Source of the DNA: Penium margaritaceum
Lineage: Eukaryota > Streptophyta > Zygnematophyceae > Desmidiales > Peniaceae
Assembly: GCA_023375785.1 (NCBI GenBank)
Contig: SZWC01025206.1
Coordinates: 1-35,476 of the forward strand
DNA length: 35,476 bases
Reading direction: 5' to 3'
The notes under the pieces were generated by a model. That model was not told the origin of the DNA. It saw nothing but the letters and a program-made list of their open reading frames with translations, and did not search any database. Shown piece after piece: positions 9,752 through 18,870 of the stretch; the stretch's first letter is position 1; the number at the start of each line of letters is the position of its first letter. Both the position numbers and the translations under genes were made by a program.

Positions 9752-10807
9752 GAAGCAGTCAACGTGTGTCAGGAGGAGAAGAACCGCACCCTCACTAAGA
9801 TTGAGGAGGCCCAGGAGTATCTATGTGACTCCCCCGACCTCACAAGCATGCGGGAGCAGCTGCGGGCACTCTGGCACCAGATGGCAGAGGAACGCAAGCG
9901 GAAGGCGAAAGCGGCAGCAGAGCAAGGGGCGGCGGAACAGGCAGAAGGGGTACACACTGCGGCTGAACCTATGACCGCGAGGGACAAAACGGATGCGGAG
10001 CGAGAGGCAGGAACGGAAGGCGTGAAGGAACAGAAGGCGAAGACCGCACCGGTGGCTGAAGCAGCGGCTGCAGGGGGAGCACCGGCAGTAGCGGGGCAAG
10101 CGGCAGGGGCGTAGGCAACAGAGCAACAGGGAGTGGCATAGGTGGGAAGCGGGGGGCAGGCCCAGGTTCTGCTCGCATACACCAGAGCAGAAGCAGCCAA
10201 TAAGGAAACGCGGAAGAACACTCCACAGCCGACTATATTGCCCGCTTTGCTTGACAAAAAGGCCAAACTTCAGCGCGCAGCCAAAAGGGCCACGGCAGCC
10301 GCAGTTGCCAGTAAGCGCGCTACCTCAGCTCACGCGGCGTCAATCAGCCGGGAGGCTGCCCCACAGAAAGACTCGGCTATAGAAAAATAGGCACCGGCCG
10401 TAGAGACTACAACAACATCCCGCCGCAAAGGAAAGGAGAAGTGGACCATCGAAGACAGCTCCACCACCACGCCCCCCGCCAAACGCAGCAAGCAGCTTCG
10501 CCCCACCCCAGAGACCCGCCAGCGCGTTGACCCGGAGCAGCTTGCGCAGGTTTAGCAGGACGTCGCCCAAGCAATGGAGCTGCTCCTGGCAGTGTCTCAC
10601 AACGTCCCGCTGCCTGCCGGATCGGTCCCAACCCAGATTTAGCCCCTCCTCGGGGGCGCGGGCGCCACAGTGTAGCAAGAGCGAGGGATCGAGGAGAGCG
10701 CCGCGACTACTGCGGTGAAGAGGAAGACGCGCGGAGTGGTGATTTCCGAGCTCAGCGAGTCACCACCACCTGACGAGGACCAGCCCATCGCGAAAGGGCG
10801 AGGCTAG
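9752..10807 (+). pseudogene. Element A coiled-coil and basic linker
   Basis: Same frame as its neighbours, broken by TAG at 10112, 10139, 10388, 10553, 10640, 10673 and 10805. It begins with a Glu/Lys/Gln-rich stretch (about 9764-9930) that looks like a coiled coil, followed by Ala-rich sequence with regular Lys and Arg. A basic patch, PPAKRSKQ near 10475, could be a nuclear localisation signal. A segment around 10550-10620 (AQAMELLLA, VPLPAGS) is well conserved in B. No enzyme motif is visible. It links the helical domain to the integrase and may hold cleavage sites. Confidence 0.6.
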
Positions 10808-12480
10808 TTGCGGCTCACCGAGGTAGTGAGAGAGCACAAAGCAGAGCCGGAGGCGGGTGAGGTCCGCGGAGCACGAAGCCAGTGGCATGGAGCAGTGCTT
10901 GAGGGAAGGCTGCGGACTCAATGGGACGAAGGGAAGCTACGCGCGGTGGGCGTCCTGCGGCTCTTCCCAGCCCCGGATAGCTGGGACAGGGAGCCTCCCG
11001 CCTCTGATGAGAAAAACCAACGACGCCTACACGCCATGAAGGCGGAACAGGACGCAAGGCGTGTCCAGGGGCTGCCGGCGCCGGAGAAGGAGAAGAAGAG
11101 GAAGCCGGGAGAAGCTTCCGCGGGGAAGGCGGGAAGGGTAAAGGGACCAGTCAAAACCCAGGACTGGAGGATTTGGCAAACTGCGCATATCCTGCTCTGC
11201 ACCACAACCAAGGAGCAGCAGAAAGCGGAGGCGGACAAGGTGTACAAGACTCTGGGGGCTCATATGGGGGTGGAACATGACAGGCGGAAGAACGATGACC
11301 TTGCCCTCCTCTGTGAGCAGTATGCATGGGAAGGTGGCCGCATCTGGCGGACCACACCGCAGGTCTTGTGGGTGCCCCCGCCCACCATGCAGAGGGCGGT
11401 GATCGAGGCCTACCATCGCCACCACCACTCTAGCGTCCAGGCGCTCAAGGAGCGCCTCACCCCCATCCTGCACGTGGCGAACCTCCTGGCGATCGTGAAA
11501 GAAGTGGTACAACAGTGCGCACCATGTGAGCGCCACTGCAAAATTACGCCGCGGGACATGCTGCTCTTCCTGCCCTCCCTCATCGGCGAGCCCTTGGACC
11601 GTGTTATCATTGACTTTCACGGACCTCGTCCTCGCCGCGTCCAAGGAGAGCGGTATTGGATTGCAGCGGTGGACCACTTCACCAAGTACATCTGGGTCCT
11701 CGCCGTCCCCGACAAATCCTCCGATCGAGCAGCTCGCTTCATCAGGGAGGAGGTGTTCTACAAGTTTGGAGGGTGCTGCGTGGTGCACAACAACAATGGC
11801 ACCAAATTCACGGGGGCTTTCCGCGCTGAGTTGGCGGAATGAGGAGTGCAACACGTGCACTCGGGTCGGTACCGGCCTCTGTCCCAGGGACAAGTTGAAC
11901 GGCTGCGCGAGATCTTGGAGCGGGCGGTAGCCATTACGGAGGACAAAGATTGGAGGGAGACCCTCAAAAGGACCGCCCACTTCATCAACATCGCCCCCAG
12001 CCGTGCGACAACGTTCTCGCCACATGCCCTCCTCTTTGGACAGCCTCCGCGAGCGGCACTGGGCATGCCACTGGACCCGGAGCAGCAGCAGGATGGTCGC
12101 TCAGAGGAGGAGCGGGAGCTGGCAAGGGACAAGGAGGTGCAGGAGTGGTACAGGGCACGGTGCCCGAAGACATCCGCGTTGAGGGCCGAGGCACGGCTCT
12201 TAGCCTCGGTTTCGGCTTGGCGCAGTTGCGACGCTGCCAACCGACGCCTCAATCACGGGGCAATCGAGGAAGGGAACCTGGTGTACCTCCGTCCACTCCC
12301 TGGTGCAGGGCGTGAGACAGAGGAGGCGCGGCAAGTGTACCGTGTGGCTCCGGTTCACGCGGGACGGGTGTGGCATGAAGGGCCAGATGGGTTCAGCGAG
12401 CGGAGTTATCCCGCGACAGAGTTCTTCCTGCTACCCCCGGCTTGGCAAACGCATATACCCGGCACGGGTGGGGAGCTCCC
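10808..12480 (+). pseudogene. int: Element A integrase (catalytic Asp lost)
   Basis: Would insert the cDNA copy into the genome. The first 100 codons are charged and unassigned. The zinc-binding N-terminal domain has His at 11414-11416 and nearby, and CAPC at 11516-11527. The catalytic core shows the first Asp (11612) in RVIIDFHG. The second catalytic position, in HNNNGTKF, is Asn (11792-11794) where family members have Asp, so this copy should be inactive. The Glu (11897) sits in PLSQGQVERL about 34 residues later. TGA at 11840 interrupts the core, probably an Arg CGA mutated at a CG site. A C-terminal beta-rich part starts near GNLVYLRPLPG (about 12270). No chromodomain follows; a Gln-rich tail and zinc fingers do. 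Element B has lost this region. Confidence 0.9.
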
Positions 12481-12922
12481 TCCGTTGGAGGAGCGTAAGG
12501 GATCAAGGGGATGGCATGCGGAGGAGGTGCTGGAGCGGTGTGAGACTCAGGTGTCGGAGCAAGAGGAGGCGTGGAGTCAAGAACCTCAGGATGAGGAACC
12601 AACGGATGGCTCTGACGTGCAAGAGGTTTCCGCGGGAGCAAGGCAAACGAGACAGGAGCGACAAGTGCAAGAACCAAGGGGCCAGCAGCAGCGGGAGCGG
12701 CACGAGCAGCAAGGGAAACAAGAGCAGCAGGAGCAGCAGGGGCAGCAGGAGCCGCATGAACAGCAGCAGGAGCAGCAGGAGCAACAGGAGCAGCAGGAAC
12801 GGCAGCAACAGTCAAGATCACAGCAAACCGGCAGCGGAGACATGACCCCAAAAGGTGCCACCATCACTCCGCGAAAGAGTGCTCCCATGAGCCCCCGCAC
12901 CCTGGCTACCTACACGGGCCCT
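12481..12922 (+). pseudogene. Element A Gln/Glu-rich integrase tail
   Basis: Low-complexity continuation of the integrase frame. An acidic stretch (about 12510-12640) precedes 60-70 residues dominated by Gln, Glu and Arg, encoded by CAG/GAG triplet runs (about 12660-12830), then a short Ser/Thr/Pro segment before the first zinc finger. It has no stop codon despite its many CAG codons. It is probably a flexible spacer; no function can be assigned. Confidence 0.6.
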
Positions 12923-14239
12923 TGTGTGGTCTGTGGGGAAAATCTGCCCGAAGCAACGTTCTTGAAGGTCGTCTGCCGCGTCTGCGGCCAGCCAGCGCAC
13001 CAAGGGCTGGCCAAGAGCTGCATCAGGTGGAACTGCACATGTCTGCGGTGCGTCAGTGAGGGCCGGGAGGAGGAAGCAGAGCAAAAAAAGGAAGGGGACG
13101 GTGGAGCCGGCCCACTCTCCGGGGGAGGAGAAGCACGAGGAGGATGGGACCTAGATGAGGAGGAGGAAGAAGAGGAGGAGGAGGAGGCGGCAGGGGCGCG
13201 GCAAGGGCCTTGCACGGCCACAGGGGCCACCATGCGACAGTGGCATGAAGAAGGTTGGATGGCAGCGGCGGAGCAGGCTCAGAAAGAAAAGGCACGCCAG
13301 ACATGCGCTCAATGTGGGCACCACTGGGGCAGACGGGTGCAAGACTGCGAAGGGTGCCACCAAAGGATATGTGACAAATGCCTGGAGTAGCCGCGGAACG
13401 TGAAAGGAGAACGGAGTAGACCAGAGAAGTGTAGACAGTGCCGCTAAGAGATTGAGCGCCAGCACGGGATCCGAAAGCCGACGCGAGTCATCGCGGAAGG
13501 AGAGGGAGTGGATTCGGAGGATGAGGAAGAGCAGGACCCGCCCAGAGCAGCTGCGGAGAACTGCCCCACCTGCAAGAAGGCTGTCCGCGCGGATGAACGC
13601 TGCACCTAGTGTAGCAGGATGGCTCATCAGGGTTGCCTGGTGACAGGAAGCTCGGTGTGAGCGGGGCAGTGCCAAAAATGCGTTGGAATGGAAATCGTGG
13701 AAGGAGGGGCTTCGCTGTCCTACGCCACCAAGACCTTGGCCCCACTCTACGACGGATGTGAAGCGGATCTGACTGAGTTCGGCAAACCCTGCGCGATGTG
13801 TCGGACTATGTGTCACCTGCGGTGTGGAGAGCGCGGGAAGTAAGGCATCTGGACCTGCAGCAGCTGTCGCAACAAGTCACAGAGGGTCAAGTGGAAGTTC
13901 TCCAACAGGCGTACCTGCACGGGGGACAACTGCTTTGGTCGGCTTGAGGGGACAGTCTATCGGTGCGAGCACTGCGGAGGCATTGCGCATGAGTCCTGCG
14001 CCGAAGAGGTGGGGCAGAGCAGCGAGGGCAAGTGGATCTACGGATGCTCGAGCTGCAAGAAGTACAAACGCGCGCCACATTGCTCCTCATGCAAGAAGCT
14101 GGTCAACGTGCCCACGATTGGGGCGTTGTGTGAAGGATGCCGGCTCTTCGTCCATGACGAGTGCACGGTGAAGCTCCAGCGAAAGGGAGGAACATTATAG
14201 AAATACTGCAGGCCGTGCCAGGAACAGGAGCGCCCCTGA
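12923..14239 (+). pseudogene. Element A tandem PHD-like zinc-finger array
   Basis: Six Cys/His modules in the integrase frame. Module 1 (12923-13051): C-x2-C, C-x2-C-x4-H, then further Cys. Module 2 (13304-13441): CAQC, CEGC, CDKC, CRQC, with Cys at the usual His place. Module 3 (13562-13681): CPTC, then a second pair with its first Cys kept, AHQGC, CQKC. Module 4 (13757-13867): Tyr at 13748 replaces the first Cys of its first pair. Module 5 (13916-14056): C-x4-C, CEHC, AHESC, CSSC. Module 6 (14081-14218): CSSC, CEGC, VHDEC, CRPC. The spacing C4-H-C3 is that of PHD fingers, which in many proteins read histone H3 tails; a role in choosing insertion sites is inference. An acidic Glu-run linker (about 13150-13195) follows module 1. 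Stops: TAG 13388, TAA 13445, TAG 13607, TGA 13658, TAA 13841, TAG 14198; TGA 14237 may be the natural end. Confidence 0.8.
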
Positions 14240-14318
14240 CTCCGCAAGTACTTAAAGCGGAAGACTCGCTGAGAGACTCTGGGGCAGAGTTTTGAAAAGG
14301 GGGGGTTGGGGGCATCAG
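14240..14318 (+). promoter_or_regulatory. Element A 3' untranslated end and polypurine tract
   Basis: Short untranslated stretch ending in GAAAAGGGGGGGTTGGGGG (about 14294-14312) just before the 3' LTR. This is the expected place and composition for the polypurine tract that primes plus-strand DNA. The tract is followed by CATCAG, so the run TTGGGGGCATCAG here equals the last bases of the LTR itself. Confidence 0.65.
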
Positions 14319-15472
14319 TGTCAAGCACAATTCTGCCGCAGCTCCACAGAAGAGGTCACCCACGGAAAGGGAATTGGGGCAGCCTACGATCCGCGCGCGG
14401 GATGCTGGCTCCTGCGGATGCGGTTGAGCGAGGGGTAGCGCGGGATCCAAGATAGGCGAAGACGAAGGTGCCTGCAGGAGAGTCGCCGCAGGTGAACACA
14501 ACTCGCCTGCGGCGGTTCCTCTAATTCAAGCACTTGTGGTGAGGCGGGAAGCGGTGGCGGGAGAATCCGCGGTGCAAGGAGAACAGGGGCAAGTCACAGT
14601 AGGATCCGCAGTCACTGATTGTGCGCAGGCAGGGCAGCGGAGGGACCAAGCAATCTGGGGGAGAAACATCCAATCAGCATGAGCGACCAAGCATCAATCA
14701 CGGAGGAGCCCCGGGAGATGCACCGCGGAAGGCGACGATTCAAGAAGAATATGAAGAACCACGTACACGAGCCGCGGATGAAGGATGTGACCAGCAGAAG
14801 ATAGGCAGTGTGTGTGTGTGTGTGGTTGGAGACGAGACCCGCGGTGCGTAGCCGCACCGCGTGGAGTCCAAGTAGAAGGAAGAAGGATGATATAAGAGGG
14901 ATGAGACCGACGGCGCGCAGACACGCCGTGCGGAGTCCCAAGTAGAAAAGGGCCTCACTAGCAGTAGCACAAGTGCAACTCAGACTTTCTTGCTTTCCGA
15001 AGCATTCCATGTACTCCGGATTCAACTTTATCAAAGACATTTGCCGGCTCTCATCTCTGTTCTCCGCCCACTGCTCTCTTGCCTTCCGTTGTTCTTGAAA
15101 TTCGGTCCGCGGACTGGGGAACTAAGTGCATGAAGAACCAAAAGTCCGAGTGGAGTGAGCTGCCGTCAGTGTCCCTTGCTTACACCTGTCCGTGGAACAA
15201 AGGGTTCCACGGAGAGGAGTCGGACGCCACGAGGTGGTGGACTCTCCGGTGGGAAGAAGTGGACCGCGGAGCGACACACGTCGGTGCGGTCCCTACGCAG
15301 AGGTCCAGACCTGTGGTCCGCAGAGTTACTCATAGTCTGAAGTTGACGCGAAAGCGTCGCAGCCTCTCTGACCTGCATAAGTGGTGGTGGTGGACGTACT
15401 TAGTCCGCGGAGTAGCGCGGAGCGCAAACACCCGCGGAGAAAATCAAGGGCGCGGAAAAATTGGGGGCATCA
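14319..15472 (+). repeat. 3' LTR of element A
   Basis: 1,154 bp matching 475-1625 along its whole length, beginning TGTCAAGCAC and ending TTGGGGGCATCA. Differences from the 5' LTR are mainly transitions at CG and CAG/CTG sites. The GT run at 14808-14824 and eight CCGCGG hexamers are present. The TATA-like motif of the 5' copy is altered here. The next base starts truncated element B on the opposite strand. Confidence 0.93.
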
Positions 15473-16559
15473 GATGGGCTGTTCTTCGTAAAGTAGTGGT
15501 GACTCACTGAGCTCGGAGATCACCACTGCGCCCGTCTTCCTCTTCAGCGCAGTAGCCGCGGCGCTTTCCCCGGCCCATCGCTCTTGATGCGCTGTGGCGC
15601 TGGTGCCCCTGAGGAGAGGTTGAAGCTTGGTTGGGATCGAGCCGGCGGGCAGTGGGACGTTACGGGACATTGCCAGAAGCAACTCCATTGCTTGGGCGAC
15701 AACCCGCTGGACCTGCGCGAGCTGCTGCGGGTCGACACTCTGGCGGGTGTCTTCAAAGGGGCGGTGCTGCTTGCTGCGTTTGGCGGAGGGCGTGGCGGTG
15801 GAGCTGTCTTTGATGGTCCGCCTCTCCTGTCCTTTGCTGTGGGATGTTGGCATGGTCTCTGCGGACGGCGCTCGTTTTCCTACAGCGGAGTCTCTTTGTG
15901 GGGCAGCCTCCCAGCTGACCGACGCTACGTGAGCTGAGGCAGCCTTCCTGCTGGCGACCGTAGATTCCGCAGCCCTCTTGGCCGCGCTCTGAAGCTTTAC
16001 CTGTTTGTCAAGCAGAGCGGCCGATACGGTTGGCCGTGGAGTGTTCTTCTGTGCTTTTTTCCTGGCTGCCGCTGCTTCTGCGCATGCTCGCGCATCCTGG
16101 GTCTGTCTCCTGCTGCCCACTCGTGCCGCTCCCTACTGCTCTGTTGTCTGCTTCCCTGCTGCTTGCCCAGCTGCTGCCACTGCCCCCGTTGCAGCCGCTG
16201 CCTCAGCCTCCGTCGTGGTCCTCTCCTTCTGTGCCTTCTACGCGACCGCCTGCACGCCTCCCGTCCCGTATCCTCGTTTCGCAACGGCTCTGTCCTTCGG
16301 AGTCACAGGCTCAGCCACCGTCTGTGCCCCTGCAGCCAGTTCCGCCGCCACTTGCTTTGCTGCCGCTTTTGCCTTCCGCCTCTGTTCCTCTGCCATCTGC
16401 TGCCAGAGTGCCTGCAGCTGCTCCCACATGTTCGTGAGCTCGGGGGAGTCATGGAGATACTCTTGAGCCTCGTCTATTTCAGTGAAGGTGCGGTTTTTCT
16501 CCTCCCGACACACGTCGACGGCTTCCTATGCCCACTGACGTACCGCCTCCTCCGTTAGT
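15473..16559 (-). pseudogene. Element B coiled-coil and basic linker
   Basis: Counterpart of A's 9752-10787. It keeps the charged start (ORF 16513-16238, CREEKNRTFTEIDEAQEY), the Ala/Lys-rich part and the basic patch SAKRSKQ. The last open stretch runs from 16120 to the break at 15473, giving SELSESPLL just before the junction. TAG codons occur at 16238-16240 and near 16150 and 16522. The end is abrupt: the next bases belong to A's 3' LTR. Confidence 0.7.
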
Positions 16560-18870
16560 ACAGTCTTTGTCTTCTGAAGTGATTTCCAAAACCCCTCTGC
16601 CACCGCGGTCACGGTCGGTTGGCGTAGCGCACCGTCTTAGGTCAGCTGCCAACTTTTGTCGATGGCGGCATACCAGTTCTCATACTGCTGCTTCGCCGCA
16701 GAGATGTATGCAAGTTCCGTTGCCGTGTACTACACTCTCCATCTGCGGGAGACGAGCCCGATCAGGTAGCCCCATCTCCAGACTTTCGCCGCCGTCTTTC
16801 GGTCTGGTGCTTCCATCGTCCCTGCTGGCATGCAGGCAATGTGATAGATGGTGAGCGCCCGGGCGCGCTCCTGGAACAGGTACACATAGCGGTGCGTGGG
16901 GTCCGCGGGTTGGTCGCGGCGGACCAGGAACCACCATTCGCGGGCGGCAATCACGTTGTGATATGGTTATTCCGTGTCGAGAAGTGTCGCCACACCCGCC
17001 ATCGCCTGCGCCGGACAAAGATTGCGGAGGTCGCGGAGTGCCAAAATGAGACGTTCAGCCCCCGCCGTCTCCAATAGCTGCGCTTGTCGTGCTCGCTGCC
17101 CAAGGGCGAGGGCAGTCTTGGCCGCGCATTTCAAGGCCACCTGCCAGGCGGGGTTGAAGAGGGAGCTCCCCAATCTTGCGCGGACTACCTCCGAGAGTTC
17201 GTCCTGCAGGTGTATGATGACGTTGCTCACCACATCCAGCACGTGGTCGGCCTTGGGTTGGTCTCCACTTTCACCGGAGCTTTCCTCCAGACGGGTCTGT
17301 GCACCCTCCATGATTGTTCCGGCACTAAGCGGGGGTCGTGATGTTCCGCGCACCGGGCTGCCTCGTGAGGTTGGTGGAGAGGAGGAGTGCGTAGTTGGCG
17401 CAGAGGGACGAAGCAGCGGCGGCGCACCTCCGGGTGCCGTTGCTGCTGGGGATGTGGGAGGGCCTGATGCCGGAGGTGCTCCGGGTGATGTTGTTACTGC
17501 TGCCGCGGAGGGGCCTGGTGCCAAAGGTGCCCCGGGTGACGCTGCTACTGCTGCCGCGGAAGGGCCTGATGCCGGAAGTACTCCAGATGACACTACTCCT
17601 ATTGTCACGGAAGGGCTTGGTGCCAGAGGGGCTCCAGGTGATGCTGCTACTGCTGCCGCAGAAGGGCCTAATGCCGGAGGTGCTCCAGGTGATACTGCTA
17701 CTGCTGCCGCAGAAGGGCCTGATGCCGGATGTGCTCCAGGTGACGCTGCTACTGCCGGTGGTGCAGACCGTCCTGCGCCAGCCGTAGGTGCCGTGGTTCG
17801 GCCCACAGTCTGTCGCCAGATGGTACGTCTCACGGCGCCATCACCCCCCCCGTTCGAAGGCGCGGACGCCGCGCTGGAAGGGCGAGCCATTGCGGAAGCT
17901 ATGCCGCGGTTGGCACCCGAACTATGAGTAATGCGGCGAGTGAAATGAGTGCCAGAACCGGGTGGCTTGAGAACCATGGGAGAAGGAATGGAGAGCGGGC
18001 GAGCTGGAGTGAAGAGTGGAGTGAACGATCGAATGCCGGAAGCAGAAGTGAGACTGAGAATGCCAGCGCCGAGCAATACATCCGCTTAGCGCGGCGCGAG
18101 CCAATCGACCGACAGGAGCATGTCGTAGGTGCGGACATCGCACACCTGCACGGTGTGCGGTGCATGCACATTGGCGACCTGGATGGGGAGGGCCACGATC
18201 TGGCCGATGGGTGCATTGATGGCACTGGTGGAGATGGAGAAGCAGAGCTGAGTGGGCACGATGAGATGGTCGAGTCGCAAGGTGCGGGCCATCCGCGGCG
18301 CGATGGTGGTGTGGGTGGCTTCAGTATCCACGATGGCCACGAACTTGCGGCCACACAGCCAGACGTGGCACCATGCCACATGGACCTCTGCGGGTGTTGG
18401 CGGACCGGGGGTCAGCGGGGCAGGGGCCCACGTGCATGGCGCGCGGTAGGCATCCTCCCGGATGCGAGAATGTGCCGTGATGATGGCATGGGCCACCATG
18501 CAGACGCCTGTATCGCAGGTGAGGGTGCAAGAGAGGCGGATGCCGACGGGAGCGAGGGAGGGCTTCGGGGAGGAGAAGAGGGTCTGGAGACGATCCGCAG
18601 ATGCAGGGGAGTGAAAGAGGAAGTCCACTAGGAACAGGGGATGACGCGTATCGAGAAGAGGAGAGGCAGAGGGTGTAGGGGACAATGTCAAAGGAACGGT
18701 GGTAACCGGTGCAGCAGAGGGAGTCCGTCGTGACCGTGGCAGGGAAGAGCGAGGGCGAAGGTGTGCCGCAATCTCCTCGATCTTCCAGCCGCGAATGGTG
18801 GGGTTGAAGTGGCGGGCAAGCTGGAGACCGGTGGCAGGGAGAGCGGGAAGGGTTTCCGTGATGCCTAAGC
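16560..18870 (-). pseudogene. Element B second protease module, Ala/Pro repeats and helical domain
   Basis: Counterpart of A's 7187-9751, in two main open stretches (19129-18086 and 18076-16967) and a third (16954-16730). The second protease carries VCGRKF-type sequence (LCGRKFVAIVDTEATHTT), so DTG has become DTE and this copy is probably inactive. Six Ala/Pro/Ser units of about 17 residues follow, with a different number and sequence from A. The helical domain (about 17310-16560) is well conserved, including ALTIYH and WRWGYLIGLVSR. Stops at 18086 (TAA), 16967 (TAA) and 16730 (TAG) all replace Gln codons present in A. Confidence 0.8.

Larger units (their letters stand above)
475..15472 (+). 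mobile_element. Element A: giant Ty3/Gypsy-type LTR retrotransposon
   Basis: A 15.0-kb element bounded by two direct LTRs of about 1.15 kb. The interior encodes, in order, gag, protease, RT, RNase H, a second protease module, an unknown domain, integrase and a zinc-finger tail. RT before integrase is the Ty3/Gypsy (Metaviridae) order. Almost everything lies in one forward frame, interrupted by about 25 stops up to 13390 and a compensated frameshift pair in gag. Protease 1, RT and integrase have altered active-site codons, so this copy is non-functional. No target-site duplication is visible: the flanks are ctatg on the left and gatgg on the right. The left flank is satellite and the right flank is truncated element B. 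Confidence 0.93.

Noticed and set aside
3590-13390. Stop-codon reassignment (TAG/TAA = Gln), as in some ulvophyte algae and ciliates
   Set aside because: Many stops do replace Gln, but Trp is also replaced by TAG and two Glu and one Lys codons by TAA, frameshifts are present, and active-site residues are lost. Decay at CAG sites explains more with less. Host genes would settle it, and none are in this window.
10808-14239. Chromodomain at the integrase C-terminus
   Set aside because: Looked for the aromatic-cage pattern after the integrase; found only a Gln/Glu-rich spacer and Cys/His modules.
14240-15472. Envelope gene upstream of A's 3' LTR
   Set aside because: The space before the 3' LTR is filled by the zinc-finger frame; no signal peptide or membrane segment is visible there.
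16974-17927. Plus-strand open frames over element B (317 codons; also 19456-20220 and 17924-18631)
   Set aside because: Antisense shadows of B's protease, repeat and RT regions on the minus strand.
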